Positions 31,541 to 40,639 of a stretch of DNA of 64,000 nt are shown here, in pieces. The stretch is from Sphingomonas sp. Leaf407 (GTDB lineage: Bacteria > Pseudomonadota > Alphaproteobacteria > Sphingomonadales > Sphingomonadaceae). The DNA is taken from positions 578,752 to 642,751 of the forward strand of contig NZ_LMQO01000002.1 of the NCBI RefSeq assembly GCF_001425385.1, in the 5' to 3' direction. The notes under the pieces were generated by a model that had not been told where the DNA came from, did no database searches, and was given only the letters and a program-made list of their open reading frames with translations. Every line of letters begins with the position of its first letter. Within the stretch, counting starts at the first letter, position 1. A program made the translations under genes and the position numbers.

Positions 31541-32257
31541 ATGATCCAGCGGCTTCGCATGATCGCTCTGGCGATCGCGGCAGGTGTCGGCGTTTCGGCC
31601 TGCGTTTATGATGATTACGGCTATGGTGGCGTGTCGGTCGGCTATGGCGCCGGGGGATACGATAATGGCGGCTATGGCTATTACGACGGCCTCGGCGGTC
31701 CGGGCTTCGGCGGGGGCGGCGCGTTCGGTGATCCCTATTGGGGCTGGTACGGCGACTATTATTATCCGGGCACGGGTTATTACGTTTACGACCGCTATCG
31801 CCGCCCGTTCCGTTGGAACGATCGCCAGCGCGAATATTGGAGCGGCCGACGCGGTGCATGGCGCGGCGACCGGTTCGATCGTCCGCGCTGGGATAGCTGG
31901 GACCGGCCGCGCGGCGATTACGGCCGCCCCGGCTTCGATCGCCGTCCCGGGTTCCAGAACGTGCCGCGCGGCAGCAGCCAGTCGCCTTATCCCGGCCAGC
32001 GTCCCGGCTGGCAACGGCCCGATCGCGGCGCACCCGGAGCCGATCGTGGCACATGGCGTCGCCCGGACGGCGCGACGCCGGGCGCGGTTCGTGGTGGCTG
32101 GCGTCGTCCCGAGGGTGCCACCCCCGGCGCGGGTCGCGGCGGCTGGCAGCGTCCCGAAGGTGCCAGCCCCGGTGCGCGAAGCTGGGGTGGCCGGCGCGGT
32201 CCAGACGGCGGCGGGCGTGGCAACCGTGGTGGCGGCGGCCGGCCCAACCGCGACTAG
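31541..32257 (+). CDS. Gly/Tyr/Arg-rich lipoprotein with tandem repeats
   Basis: A 238-residue predicted lipoprotein: MIQRLRMIALAIAAGVGVSAC gives a lipobox Cys near residue 21. The next 60 residues are rich in Tyr and Gly (DDYGYGG, DPYWGWYGDYYYPG), followed by an Arg/Trp-rich part (FRWNDRQREYWSGRRGAW). Near the end a 15-residue unit recurs about three times (WRRPDGATPGAVRGG, WRRPEGATPGAGRGG, WQRPEGASPGARS). The tail GGGRGNRGGGGRPNRD is fully disordered. No enzymatic motif is visible; a structural or cell-wall-contacting role is a guess. The phased repeat array lies upstream. Its stop overlaps the stop of the converging gene. Confidence 0.8.
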   Translation: MIQRLRMIALAIAAGVGVSACVYDDYGYGGVSVGYGAGGYDNGGYGYYDGLGGPGFGGGGAFGDPYWGWYGDYYYPGTGYYVYDRYRRPFRWNDRQREYWSGRRGAWRGDRFDRPRWDSWDRPRGDYGRPGFDRRPGFQNVPRGSSQSPYPGQRPGWQRPDRGAPGADRGTWRRPDGATPGAVRGGWRRPEGATPGAGRGGWQRPEGASPGARSWGGRRGPDGGGRGNRGGGGRPNRD

Positions 32258-32700
32258 ACGGGTCGTGTAGCGACCAGCAGGAGCGAGACGAAGGTCAGCA
32301 CGACCTCGCCCTGCTGGTTGCGCACGCGCATCCGGCTGCGCACCCGGCCCATATCGCTGCGCCTGGGCGTTTCCTCCTTTTCCAGCACCTCGGTTTCGCA
32401 GGTGAGGGTATCGCCGGGAAAGACCGGCCGCCGCCAGCGTAGCTCGTCGATCCCCGCCGCGCCTTGGCTCGCGATCGGGTTGCGTTCCAGTTCCTCGACC
32501 AGCATCGCCATGCTCATCGAACAGCTATGCCATCCGCTGGCCGACAGCCGCCCGAAATGAGTCCGGGCGGCGGCCTCGTCGGACAAGTGGAACGGTTGTG
32601 GATCATAGCGCCGGGCGAAGTCCAGCACCTCCTCGCGCGTCACCGCATAGCTGCCGAACCGGGCGGTCTCGCCGACCTGCATATCCTCGAAATAGCGCAT
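32254..32700 (-). CDS. MaoC-like hydratase/dehydratase domain protein
   Basis: A 148-residue hot-dog-fold protein. The N-terminal MRYFEDMQVGETARFGSYAVT and the hydratase motif FARRYDPQPFHLSDEAA carry the Asp and His used by R-specific enoyl-CoA hydratases. The later half has RWRRPVFPGDTLTCETEV. Such proteins hydrate trans-2-enoyl-CoA and, in PHA producers, can supply R-3-hydroxyacyl-CoA to PhaC; that link to phaC here is inference. The gene overlaps the converging lipoprotein gene by four bases. Confidence 0.88.
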   Translation of the reverse strand: MRYFEDMQVGETARFGSYAVTREEVLDFARRYDPQPFHLSDEAAARTHFGRLSASGWHSCSMSMAMLVEELERNPIASQGAAGIDELRWRRPVFPGDTLTCETEVLEKEETPRRSDMGRVRSRMRVRNQQGEVVLTFVSLLLVATRPV

Positions 32701-32738
32701 CCGCGGAGTGTCCGCCCGAACCCGCCCCGCCGCAACCG

Positions 32739-33989
32739 CTATTTGAGGGCAGGGGCGAACACCGCCGCATCGCCGTCGAGGCTTGGGTCGGCCGCCATCC
32801 CCAGTACCCTGCGCAGCAGCGGGTGGATCGCGGTGTTGCGGAACGCCGGCAACCGCCCGGCGGCGCGAAACGCCGGTCCCCCGGCGACGAACAGCGCCTG
32901 CATCTCCGGCGCGGCGTCGTCATAGCCATGCGCGCCCTTGTCCGTATCCTTCACGGGCCGGGTCGCCAGCACGATCCAGCCGGGTTCGGCAAGGCACAGC
33001 CACGCCGGCACGCGCGGATGGGTGCCATAGCGCAACCGCGCCGGGATCGCCGCCTTGGGCCAGCACCGCATATGCGGCACCGGCCTAGACAGCGCGGCGG
33101 CCAGCACCGCTTGCCTGCCCGGCTGCGGCTCGATCGAGGCATAGGGGCCGGTTTCGATCGTGCGGAAGCTGTCCGCCGGGGCGATGGTGTCGAGCGCGAT
33201 GAACTGCCCCGCCGGGGTCGCCGCCATGCCATGGTCGGCGACGACGATCAGATTAGCCGGCTGACCCAGTTCCGCCAGCTCGCGCTGCAACCGCCCGATC
33301 TCGCTGTCGACCATGTGCATCGCCGCCCGCGTCGCCGGCGCATCGGGGCCATTGTCGTGCCCGGCAATGTCGACATCGTCGAAATACAGCGTCACGAAGC
33401 GCGGCCGGGTGGCGGCGGGACGTCGCAGCCAGTCGACCACCGCATCGACCCGCTTGGGTGCGGGAATGGCGCTGGCGAACGCCTGCCAGTCCGATGGGTA
33501 GCTTCCGCCGGCATAGACGCCGTGGTCGGCCTTGCCGCTGCCGCCCCAGCCGATCGTGCTGCCCGGCCAGAACATCGTGGCGCTGCGGATGCCGGCTTCT
33601 TCGGCGGCGATCCAGATCGGCTTGGCGGCGTTCCACCAGAACGGATCGTCGGTCGTCATGGTGAAGCGCTCGCCCGGCCGGGCGGCATCTTCCATGGTGT
33701 TGCCGACGATCCCGCTGCGGTCGGGCCGGACCCCGGTCGCCATCGTCCAGAAATTGGGAAAGGTCTTGGTCGGGAACGACGGCTGCATCGCGGCCGACAC
33801 GCCCTGTGCCGCCAGCCGCGCGAGGTTGGGGGTGAGCCCGGCGGACAGATAGTCCTGCCGCGCGCCGTCGACCCCGATCAGGATCGTGACCGGTTCCCGC
33901 CGCTCGGGGGCGACCCGCGCTGCCGGGCGCGGCGTGGCGGTACAACCGGCAAGCGCCGCCAGACCGAGGAACAGGGCAGGGATACGCAT
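32739..33989 (-). CDS. Type I phosphodiesterase/nucleotide pyrophosphatase lipoprotein
   Basis: A 416-residue alkaline-phosphatase-superfamily enzyme. A lipobox (LGLAALAGC) anchors it to a membrane facing the periplasm. The nucleophile region is QPSFPTKTFPNFWTMATG, with the Thr after PTKT as catalytic residue; metal ligands appear as DGARQDYL, DDVDIAGHDNG, ADHGMAAT and a late GAHGYDD. The pattern matches the NPP/ectonucleotide pyrophosphatase group, which cleaves nucleotides or phosphodiesters. I chose the ATG at 33989. The true substrate is not evident. Confidence 0.9.
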   Translation of the reverse strand: MRIPALFLGLAALAGCTATPRPAARVAPERREPVTILIGVDGARQDYLSAGLTPNLARLAAQGVSAAMQPSFPTKTFPNFWTMATGVRPDRSGIVGNTMEDAARPGERFTMTTDDPFWWNAAKPIWIAAEEAGIRSATMFWPGSTIGWGGSGKADHGVYAGGSYPSDWQAFASAIPAPKRVDAVVDWLRRPAATRPRFVTLYFDDVDIAGHDNGPDAPATRAAMHMVDSEIGRLQRELAELGQPANLIVVADHGMAATPAGQFIALDTIAPADSFRTIETGPYASIEPQPGRQAVLAAALSRPVPHMRCWPKAAIPARLRYGTHPRVPAWLCLAEPGWIVLATRPVKDTDKGAHGYDDAAPEMQALFVAGGPAFRAAGRLPAFRNTAIHPLLRRVLGMAADPSLDGDAAVFAPALK

Positions 33990-34070
33990 GACACAACTCA
34001 CCGGGACAGGAGGCGAAGCCGCCCCGCTACTCCCGGCCCGTGACAGCAATATGGCGTGCTTCGCCGGGGG

Positions 34071-35171
34071 TCAGACGTTGAAGCGGAACAGCAGCACGTC
34101 GCCGTCCTGCACGACATATTCCTTGCCCTCGGCGCGCAGCTTGCCCGAATCGCGCGCGCCGCTTTCGCCCTTGTGGGCGACGTAATCGGGATAGGCGATC
34201 GTCTCGGCGCGGATGAAGCCGCGTTCGAAATCGCTGTGGATCGCGCCCGCCGCCTGCGGTGCCTTGGCCCCGACCGGAATCGTCCACGCCCGGGCTTCCT
34301 TCGGCCCCACCGTGAAGAAGGTCAGCAGATGGAGCAGCGAATAGCCGGCGCGGATCACCCGGGCGAGGCCGGTTTCGGCCAGACCCAGATCGGACAGGAA
34401 TTCGGCGCGGTCGGCCGGCTCCATCGTCGCGATCTCCGCCTCGATCGCCGCCGAGACGACGACCGCCTCGGCACCTTCGGCCTTCGCCTTGGCGAACACC
34501 TTGGCCGACAGCGCGTTGCCTTCGGCGGCATCCTCCTCGTTCACGTTGCAGACGTAGAGGACGGGCTTGGCGGTCAGCAGTTGCGCCTGGTCGAACAGCC
34601 GCTGCTCTTCCTCGTCCTTCACGTCGGTCAGCCGCGCGGGCTTGCCTTCGCGGAGCAGATCAAGCGCGCGGCCGAGTACGGCGGCGGCGATCTTGGCTTC
34701 CTTGTCGCCCTGCTGGCCCTTCTTGGCCAGATTGGGAACGCGCTTCTCGAGGCTTTCTAGGTCGGACAGCATCAGTTCGGTATCGACGGTATCGGCGTCG
34801 GCGATCGGATCGACCCGGTCGTCGACATGCTGGATGTCGTCATTCTCGAAACAGCGCAGGACATGGACGATCGCGTCGACCTCGCGGATGTTGCCGAGGA
34901 ACTGGTTGCCCAGCCCCTCGCCCTTCGACGCGCCGCGCACTAGGCCCGCGATGTCGACGAAGGCGAGCTGCGTCTCGATGATCTTCGCCGATCCAGCGAT
35001 TCCCGCCAGCATGTCGAGCCGTGGATCGGGCACCGCGACATTGCCGACGTTCGGCTCGATCGTGCAGAACGGGTAGTTGGCGGCCTGCGCTGCCTGCGTC
35101 TGCGTCAGCGCGTTGAACAGGGTGGACTTGCCGACATTCGGCAGGCCGACGATACCGCAGCGAAAACCCAC
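34071..35171 (-). CDS. ychF: Redox-regulated ATPase YchF
   Basis: A 366-residue Obg-like P-loop protein that hydrolyses ATP rather than GTP and binds ribosomes. The P loop is GLPNVGKSTLFNALT, switch regions show VDIAGLVRGASKGEGLGNQFL, and NVNE replaces the GTP-specific NKxD motif. The C-terminal TGS-like domain follows (TFFTVGPKEARAW and FERGFIRAETI). The start is a GTG at 35171 giving MGFRCGIVGLPN, the normal family start; a TTG three codons earlier is less likely. It is involved in translation and oxidative-stress response. Confidence 0.96.
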   Translation of the reverse strand: MGFRCGIVGLPNVGKSTLFNALTQTQAAQAANYPFCTIEPNVGNVAVPDPRLDMLAGIAGSAKIIETQLAFVDIAGLVRGASKGEGLGNQFLGNIREVDAIVHVLRCFENDDIQHVDDRVDPIADADTVDTELMLSDLESLEKRVPNLAKKGQQGDKEAKIAAAVLGRALDLLREGKPARLTDVKDEEEQRLFDQAQLLTAKPVLYVCNVNEEDAAEGNALSAKVFAKAKAEGAEAVVVSAAIEAEIATMEPADRAEFLSDLGLAETGLARVIRAGYSLLHLLTFFTVGPKEARAWTIPVGAKAPQAAGAIHSDFERGFIRAETIAYPDYVAHKGESGARDSGKLRAEGKEYVVQDGDVLLFRFNV

Positions 35172-35231
35172 TTGGCGCAATCCCGGTGATGATGGAAAGC
35201 CCGTGCCTTTAACGGGTGATCCTCCGTTTTG

Positions 35232-35816
35232 CTACCAGCGATAGTTGAAGCTTACGCTGATCCGCTCGCCCTTGCCGGCATGCGGCAGGACCTCGTGGCG
35301 CAGCCAGCTTTCCCACAGCAGCAGCGTGCCTGAGTGCGGTCGTACCGTCTCGAACGTGCCCGGCCGGGTCGGGGCGGCCATCAACAGGCCGAGACGCGGG
35401 TCCTCGAACCGGATGCCGCCGGCACCCTCGGGCACCGCGACATAGAAGGTGCCCGACACGACACTGTGCGGATGCACATGCCCCGAATGACCGCCACCGG
35501 GTTTGAGCAGGTTGACCCACAGGCTGTCGAGCTTGAGCTTTCGCCCGGCCAGTTCCATGCCGCACTCGGCGGCGAACCTGGCGGCATGTTTGTCGAGCAT
35601 GCGCTTCAGGTCGGCGAATACGGGATCGCGCAGCGGCAGGTCGTTGAGCGAGGCATAGGAGGTATAGCCGCGATAGCCATGTTCCTTCGACCAACCGTGC
35701 CCGGCGCGATCCTCCTGTGCCAGCGCGCGGACCGAGGCGTCGAGCTCCTCGATCAGCCCGGCGTCGTCGATAGCGGCTTCATAGAGCGTGGTCGGGAACA
35801 GGGCACGGCTGGTCAT
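35232..35816 (-). CDS. 2OG-Fe(II) oxygenase family protein (TIGR02466-like)
   Basis: A 194-residue protein. The pattern of SLWVNLLKPGGGHSGHVHPHS followed by VVSGTFYVAVPEG matches the putative 2OG-Fe(II) oxygenase group; the iron site probably uses His residues of HVHPHS and the late LRHEVLPH, with the Arg of GERISVSFNYRW for 2-oxoglutarate. The N-terminus (ALFPTTLYEAAIDD) is also typical of that group. The substrate is unknown. It lies between ychF and the esterase gene on the same strand. Confidence 0.82.
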   Translation of the reverse strand: MTSRALFPTTLYEAAIDDAGLIEELDASVRALAQEDRAGHGWSKEHGYRGYTSYASLNDLPLRDPVFADLKRMLDKHAARFAAECGMELAGRKLKLDSLWVNLLKPGGGHSGHVHPHSVVSGTFYVAVPEGAGGIRFEDPRLGLLMAAPTRPGTFETVRPHSGTLLLWESWLRHEVLPHAGKGERISVSFNYRW

Positions 35817-35856
35817 GGCTGGAGCGCTTGCCCCAATCGCCGTCCCAAGGAAAGGG

Positions 35857-36759
35857 TCAGCGCCGGTGCGCCGACAGGAACGTCCACAGCGCGTCATTGT
35901 CGACGACCCAGCGATGGCCACCACCGACGGTGATCCGCCCGACGACGTCCGCCCCACCGCGACAGCCGGTGTAGCGCTCCTCATACACGGTCGCGGCGAC
36001 CCGGCGGGTGGTGGGCGGCGCGGTACAGCCGTTGATCGTCGCCCAGCGCTGCTCGGCGGCGTGCATCGAATAGGACCAGTAGGATGCGCCGCCGCCGGCG
36101 ATCGGGTTGGTCGTATCGGCATCGCCGGCAAAGGCGATCACCGGGACGGGGCGGGCAGGATGGCAGGTCGCGGGATCGGGCCGGCGAGGATCGCTTGCCA
36201 GCGGATTGCCGGCGCGCAGGCCCACGACCGGGGCGATCGCCGCGAACCGGCCGGCGGCGACGCAGCCGAGCCACGACGTCATCCGCCCGCCGCCCGACAG
36301 GCCGGTCACATAGACCCGCGCGCGATCGACGCAGCCGGCACGGACTAGCCGGTCGATCATCGCGCCGAGGAACGCCACGTCATCGGGAGCATCGGGTCCG
36401 GGCACCGTTCCCGCGACGGTCGGCACGCCGGGAATGTACCAGACATAGCCCTGCTCGTGGACGATCCCGGCGTCGGGCGCGACGACGAGGAAGCCATGGC
36501 GATCGGCGCTGTCGCCCAGCCGGGAGTTGCGCAGTATCATCGCGCCGGTGCCACCGCTTCCGTGCAGGAGCAGGACGAGCGGAAGCGGGTGGTTCGGGAC
36601 TGCCGATAATGGCGGGTGGAGCGCCGTCGTCCGTCCGGTCGTACCCGTCGCGACCGAGCCGATCGTCCCCGCGGTGCATTGCGGCGCGGCCGTTGCCGGA
36701 ACGGCGCACAGCGCGAGAAAAAGTGCGACGATGAAACAGGATATGCGGAGCATGGTCAT
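35857..36759 (-). CDS. PHB-depolymerase-like secreted esterase (LpqC family)
   Basis: A 300-residue alpha/beta hydrolase with a signal peptide ending VPATAAP. The oxyanion region is LVLLLHGSGG, the nucleophile box is GLSGGGRMT, the acid is probably in FAGDADTTNP, and the His is in GGGHRW. Cys residues in the mature part (CTAGT, GCVDR, GCVAAG, GCTAPP, GCRGG) suggest disulfides. The fold matches the LpqC / extracellular PHB depolymerase group, which also includes feruloyl esterases, so the true substrate may be a plant or polyester ester. I chose the ATG at 36759; 36753 is an alternative. Confidence 0.87.
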   Translation of the reverse strand: MTMLRISCFIVALFLALCAVPATAAPQCTAGTIGSVATGTTGRTTALHPPLSAVPNHPLPLVLLLHGSGGTGAMILRNSRLGDSADRHGFLVVAPDAGIVHEQGYVWYIPGVPTVAGTVPGPDAPDDVAFLGAMIDRLVRAGCVDRARVYVTGLSGGGRMTSWLGCVAAGRFAAIAPVVGLRAGNPLASDPRRPDPATCHPARPVPVIAFAGDADTTNPIAGGGASYWSYSMHAAEQRWATINGCTAPPTTRRVAATVYEERYTGCRGGADVVGRITVGGGHRWVVDNDALWTFLSAHRR

Positions 36760-36848
36760 GCTTCTCGCCGATGGTCGACGTGGTGGCAATCCTTGCCCGT
36801 CGAAGCGGACCGGCCCAGCCGACCCGCGATAGCTCGATTATCACCTCC

Positions 36849-36864
36849 ATTTCGCGACCGAAAT
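36849..36864. promoter_or_regulatory. Palindrome upstream of the polysaccharide cluster
   Basis: ATTTCG-CGAC-CGAAAT is a perfect inverted repeat with 6-base arms, in the AT-richer part of the divergent region between the esterase and the first glycosyltransferase gene. It may be an operator for either side; nothing else supports this. Confidence 0.3.
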
Positions 36865-36955
36865 AATCATGGCCTTGTCGGATCGTACATCATATCCCTT
36901 TCGCCGGAGCGATCGTAGCTGTGGGGGCACCGTGCGGGAGTAGAAACGGGGACAG

Positions 36956-38068
36956 ATGCGGCAGCTCGTGGTGCTGGGCGTACGGGGGATTCCTGCGGCC
37001 CATGGCGGCTTCGAAACATTCGTCGAAGTTCTGGGGCTGTATCTGGCCGGCATCAGCTGGGACGTGCTGGTCTATTGTCAGGGCAGCGAGCGCGACACGC
37101 GGTTCGAAGACGAGTGGAACGGCATCCGGCGCGTGCATATCCCGGTGACGGCGAAAGGCCCGATCGGCACGGTCGAGTTCGACATCAAGGCGACAGCGGA
37201 CGCGCTGCGCCGACCGGGCGTGCTACTGAAGCTCGGCTACAATACCGGCTTCCTGTGTTTCAAGACTACCGCCTTCCGCCGCAGGAACCTCGTCAACATG
37301 GACGGGCTCGAATGGAAGCGCGCCAAATACCGGTGGGCGCACCGGATCTATCTCTGGATCAACGAGCGACTGGCGGCGATGGCGGCAACCCGGTTGATCG
37401 CCGATCATCCCGCGATCGCCGACCATCTCGCCCGTCATACGTCGCGGCGGCGGATCACCACGATCCCCTATGGTGCCGAATCGATCGAGACGGCCGATTC
37501 CGCCCTTCTCGCGCCTTTCGGTGTCGAGCCCGATCGCTATTTCACGCTGATCGCCCGGCCCGAGGCCGAAAATTCGGTATTGGAGATCGTGCGCGGTTTC
37601 TCGGCCCGGCCGCGCGGGTATCGGCTGATCCTGCTCGGCACCTATTGCCGCAGCAATGCCTATCAGGCCGCCGTGCTCGATGCCGCCGGCAGCGAGGTCG
37701 TGTTCGCCGGTGCGATCTATGACAAGGCGATCCTGCGCGCGTTGCGGTTCCATTGCTTCGCCTATCTCCACGGACACCGGGTCGGCGGAACCAACCCGTC
37801 GCTCGTCGAGGCGCTGGGGGCGGGCAATGCGTTGATCGCGCACGACAATCGCTTCAACCGCTGGGTTTGTGGCGACGCCGGACGCTTCTTTGCGACCGCG
37901 GAGGCATGCGATGCTGCGATCGAGGCGTTGATCGCTGCCCCTGCGCAGCGATCGGCGATGCGATCGGCGGCAAGGACGCGTTGGCAGGCGGACTTCACGT
38001 GGGACTCGGTTCTGGCGCAGTATGCCGCGCTGCTCGCCGAATTTGCCGAGCGTGCCGTGAAGCGCTAG
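36956..38068 (+). CDS. DUF1972/GT4-like glycosyltransferase
   Basis: A 370-residue cytoplasmic GT-B glycosyltransferase that opens the polysaccharide cluster. The N-terminal DUF1972 motif GVRGIPAAHGGFETFVE is diagnostic, and the acceptor domain has NMDGLEWKRAKYRW. The C-terminal donor domain has the GT1/4-type EGxG-like segment around NPSLVEALGAGNALIAHDN. Proteins with this arrangement include WchF/Cps2T-like rhamnosyltransferases that add the second sugar of a repeat unit, so rhamnose transfer is plausible but unproven. Gap to the next gene is 95 bases. Confidence 0.9.
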   Translation: MRQLVVLGVRGIPAAHGGFETFVEVLGLYLAGISWDVLVYCQGSERDTRFEDEWNGIRRVHIPVTAKGPIGTVEFDIKATADALRRPGVLLKLGYNTGFLCFKTTAFRRRNLVNMDGLEWKRAKYRWAHRIYLWINERLAAMAATRLIADHPAIADHLARHTSRRRITTIPYGAESIETADSALLAPFGVEPDRYFTLIARPEAENSVLEIVRGFSARPRGYRLILLGTYCRSNAYQAAVLDAAGSEVVFAGAIYDKAILRALRFHCFAYLHGHRVGGTNPSLVEALGAGNALIAHDNRFNRWVCGDAGRFFATAEACDAAIEALIAAPAQRSAMRSAARTRWQADFTWDSVLAQYAALLAEFAERAVKR

Positions 38069-38163
38069 ACAAAATTGGGTCGCGTCGGAACCAATTGCTG
38101 ATTCGTCGAACGACGCGCCGACGTTTCCCGAATAACCAATGCCGACGTGGAGTGAAGATCGTC

Positions 38164-39549
38164 ATGGAGCCGTCGGGCGCGAGCAGCCGTTTGTTCGAGC
38201 AATTGCAGGTCGGGGCACGGCGCGAAACCGTGACCGGGGGCTATGTCGACCTGCGCGACCAGATGCTGCGCGTTGCGGCCGTCGCCTTCCTCGTCATGGT
38301 GGTCCTGGCGCCGCTCATGACGCTGAACGAGGCCAGCCTGACCGGTGCCGGCAGTATCTATCGTCAGACCAGCTACCTCGTCATTCTGGGCATGGCGCTG
38401 TGGGCGGTCCGGCCGCTCGAGCAGGGCCTCGACATCATCGCCATTCCTTGGCCGATCCTGCTCGCGCTCGGGTGGTGCTATCTCAGCCTTTTCTGGGCGA
38501 TCGATCCCGACATCGGTTTCCGGCGCCTGTTGCTGACCACGATCTCGATCTGGACGGTGTTCGTCCTGGTGAAGTTCGGTGGCGATCGCGTGATGATGAA
38601 TATTTTGCGCGGCGCGCTAGTCGTCGCGCTGGTCGTCAATTATTTCGTCGTGTTCAACGATCCAGTAGTCGGCGTCCACTTGCAAACGGATGCCAACACG
38701 TTGACCGCGCTGGTCGGCAACTGGCGCGGCATCATGGCGCACAAGAACTTCGCCGGCGCGGCATCGGCGATCCTGATCCTGCTGTTCCTGTTCGACGCCA
38801 AACGGATTCCGGCAATATTGCGCCTCGTCGTGATCGTCGCTGCCGGCTATTTCCTGTTCAGAACCCAGTCGAAGACGTCGGCCGGCATGGTCGCCTTGGC
38901 GATCCTGACCGGATGGATGTTCCAAACGCTGACCCGTCGGCTGCGCAACTATCTCGTCCCGATCACCATGATCGTCGGTGCTACGATCTGGGTGATGACA
39001 AGCGCCTATCGCGATGTGCTGGAACTCAACTATCTCGAACCGCGGGCCTTTACCGGGCGGGGGCAGATCTGGGCGGTGCTGGCCCGCTATGCCGGGGACA
39101 ATCTAGCCACGGGTGCCGGGTTCGGATCGTTCTGGAACATCGGCGGCAACAGCCCGGTGTATCGCTATGCCGTCGGGTTTCCGACGCTCGTGTCGGTCGG
39201 GCACAACGGTTATCTCGATCTGCTCGTGACGGTCGGCGTGCCCGGCCTGTGCCTGATCGTTTTCGCGGTGATCGTCTGGCCGGTGTGGCGGTTGTTGTCG
39301 AGCACCCGAATCACTGCGGCGCGGGGCGCGTTGCTGACCGCGCTGATGCTGTTCTGTCTGGGGCACAACGTCACCGAGAGCAGCATCTTCGAGCGGGATG
39401 CGCTGGTCGGGGTGCTGATGATGTTCGCGGTCGCCTTCGCACAATATGCGACGCCCGATGTCGATCAGCGCCGAACCAAGCGCGATGTGGGCGACGACGT
39501 GTTGCGCACGATGCGCCGGCGTCGGCGGGGCGGGGCGAAGCTCGCCTGA
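38164..39549 (+). CDS. O-antigen ligase/Wzy-type polymerase membrane protein
   Basis: A 461-residue integral membrane protein with ten or more hydrophobic segments. The wide periplasmic loop near residues 290-345 contains the ligase/polymerase motif region (FTGRGQIWAVLARY, GAGFGSFWN, then VGHNGYLDLLVTVG), in which the His of GHNGYLDLL matches the conserved WaaL/Wzy_C His. Within an exopolysaccharide cluster that lacks another polymerase, it is the best candidate for the Wzy polymerase. The ATG at 38164 has GGAG about 11 bases upstream; a GTG at 38152 is possible. The stop overlaps the next start as TGATG. Confidence 0.87.
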   Translation: MEPSGASSRLFEQLQVGARRETVTGGYVDLRDQMLRVAAVAFLVMVVLAPLMTLNEASLTGAGSIYRQTSYLVILGMALWAVRPLEQGLDIIAIPWPILLALGWCYLSLFWAIDPDIGFRRLLLTTISIWTVFVLVKFGGDRVMMNILRGALVVALVVNYFVVFNDPVVGVHLQTDANTLTALVGNWRGIMAHKNFAGAASAILILLFLFDAKRIPAILRLVVIVAAGYFLFRTQSKTSAGMVALAILTGWMFQTLTRRLRNYLVPITMIVGATIWVMTSAYRDVLELNYLEPRAFTGRGQIWAVLARYAGDNLATGAGFGSFWNIGGNSPVYRYAVGFPTLVSVGHNGYLDLLVTVGVPGLCLIVFAVIVWPVWRLLSSTRITAARGALLTALMLFCLGHNVTESSIFERDALVGVLMMFAVAFAQYATPDVDQRRTKRDVGDDVLRTMRRRRRGGAKLA

Positions 39550-40607
39550 TGCCGCCGCTGGAAGGTCCGCATTCGCCGGTCGCGACCGAGGACCTTGAGG
39601 CCGATACCGCGCCGCTGACCATCGGCATCAAGGCGCTGAACGAGGAACGCCACATCGCCGCCTCGCTCGAAAGCGCGCTGGCGGCGGTGGCACTGGTCGG
39701 TGGCGAGGTCGTGCTTGCCGACAGCGGGTCGACCGACGCGACGATCGCCATCGCCCGGCGCTATCCGGCGGTACGGATCGTGCAGCTTGCCGATCCGGCG
39801 CAGCGGTCGTGCGGGACCGGCGCGCAACTGGCCTTTCAGGCGGCGCGCGGGCGGTATTTCTACCTGCTCGACGGCGACATGGTCCTCGACCCCGCGTTCG
39901 TAACCGCCGGTATCGCGTTTCTCGAAGCCAATCCCGGCCATGCCGCCGTTGGCGGCATCGTCCGCGAGGCGGAAACCAGCAGCATCGAATTCCAGATTCG
40001 CCAGCGCAACGACCGCGAAAAGGGCAGCGCGATCAGCGGCGACGTCGACCGGCTCGATTGCGGCGGACTGTACCGGAGCGCGGCGGTGCGCAGCGTCGGC
40101 TGGTTCGCCGACCGCAACCTGCACGCCTTTGAGGAATATGAGCTGGGCGCGCGGCTGCGCGCCGCAGCGTGGAAGCTTGCCCGGCTGGGCGTCCACGCGG
40201 TCGACCATCACGGCCATGCCACCGGCGGCTATCGCCTGCTGTGGCGACGGATTCGCAGCGGCTATGCCGGCGGGGCGGGCGAGGTGCTGCGCGCGGCGCT
40301 GGTGGGTCCGCACCGGCGGGCGGTGCTGCTCGGCTTCAGCAATCTGCGCCATGCCGCCGTCGTCGTGGTCTGGTGGCTGGTAGTGGTGGCGCTGCTGTTC
40401 TCCGGCAAATTCGTCGCCACCGGGATCGTGCTGCTGCTGCCGGCGCTGTTCCTGTCGTGGCGGCGCGGCGGCGTGCGCCACGGGCTCTATTCGCTGGCGA
40501 CGTGGAACGTCATCGCCATCGGGTTGCTGCAAGGCATCGTGCGTCGTCGCCTGCCGCCCGATCAGGCGATTCCGGCGCGGACGATCGCGCCCGACGCGCT
40601 TCCTTGA
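39549..40607 (+). CDS. Membrane-anchored family 2 glycosyltransferase
   Basis: A 352-residue GT-A enzyme. The catalytic domain begins LTIGIKALNEERHIAASLE, with nucleotide-binding ADSGSTDATI and metal-binding YLLDGDMVLDPAF, and the probable catalytic-base region GWFADRNLHAFEEYEL. Two or three hydrophobic helices close the protein (VVVVWWLVVVALLFSG onward). The fold resembles transferases that act on lipid-linked intermediates. The start is coupled to the polymerase stop, and an ACP gene follows after 32 bases. Confidence 0.9.
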   Translation: MPPLEGPHSPVATEDLEADTAPLTIGIKALNEERHIAASLESALAAVALVGGEVVLADSGSTDATIAIARRYPAVRIVQLADPAQRSCGTGAQLAFQAARGRYFYLLDGDMVLDPAFVTAGIAFLEANPGHAAVGGIVREAETSSIEFQIRQRNDREKGSAISGDVDRLDCGGLYRSAAVRSVGWFADRNLHAFEEYELGARLRAAAWKLARLGVHAVDHHGHATGGYRLLWRRIRSGYAGGAGEVLRAALVGPHRRAVLLGFSNLRHAAVVVVWWLVVVALLFSGKFVATGIVLLLPALFLSWRRGGVRHGLYSLATWNVIAIGLLQGIVRRRLPPDQAIPARTIAPDALP

Positions 40608-40639
40608 CCGGCGGGCGATTTGCGACAAGGGGAGACGGC

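Noticed and set aside
31369..31611. 80-codon frame starting inside the phased array
   Set aside because: It overlaps the lipoprotein start in another frame, has no ribosome site and has random-looking composition.
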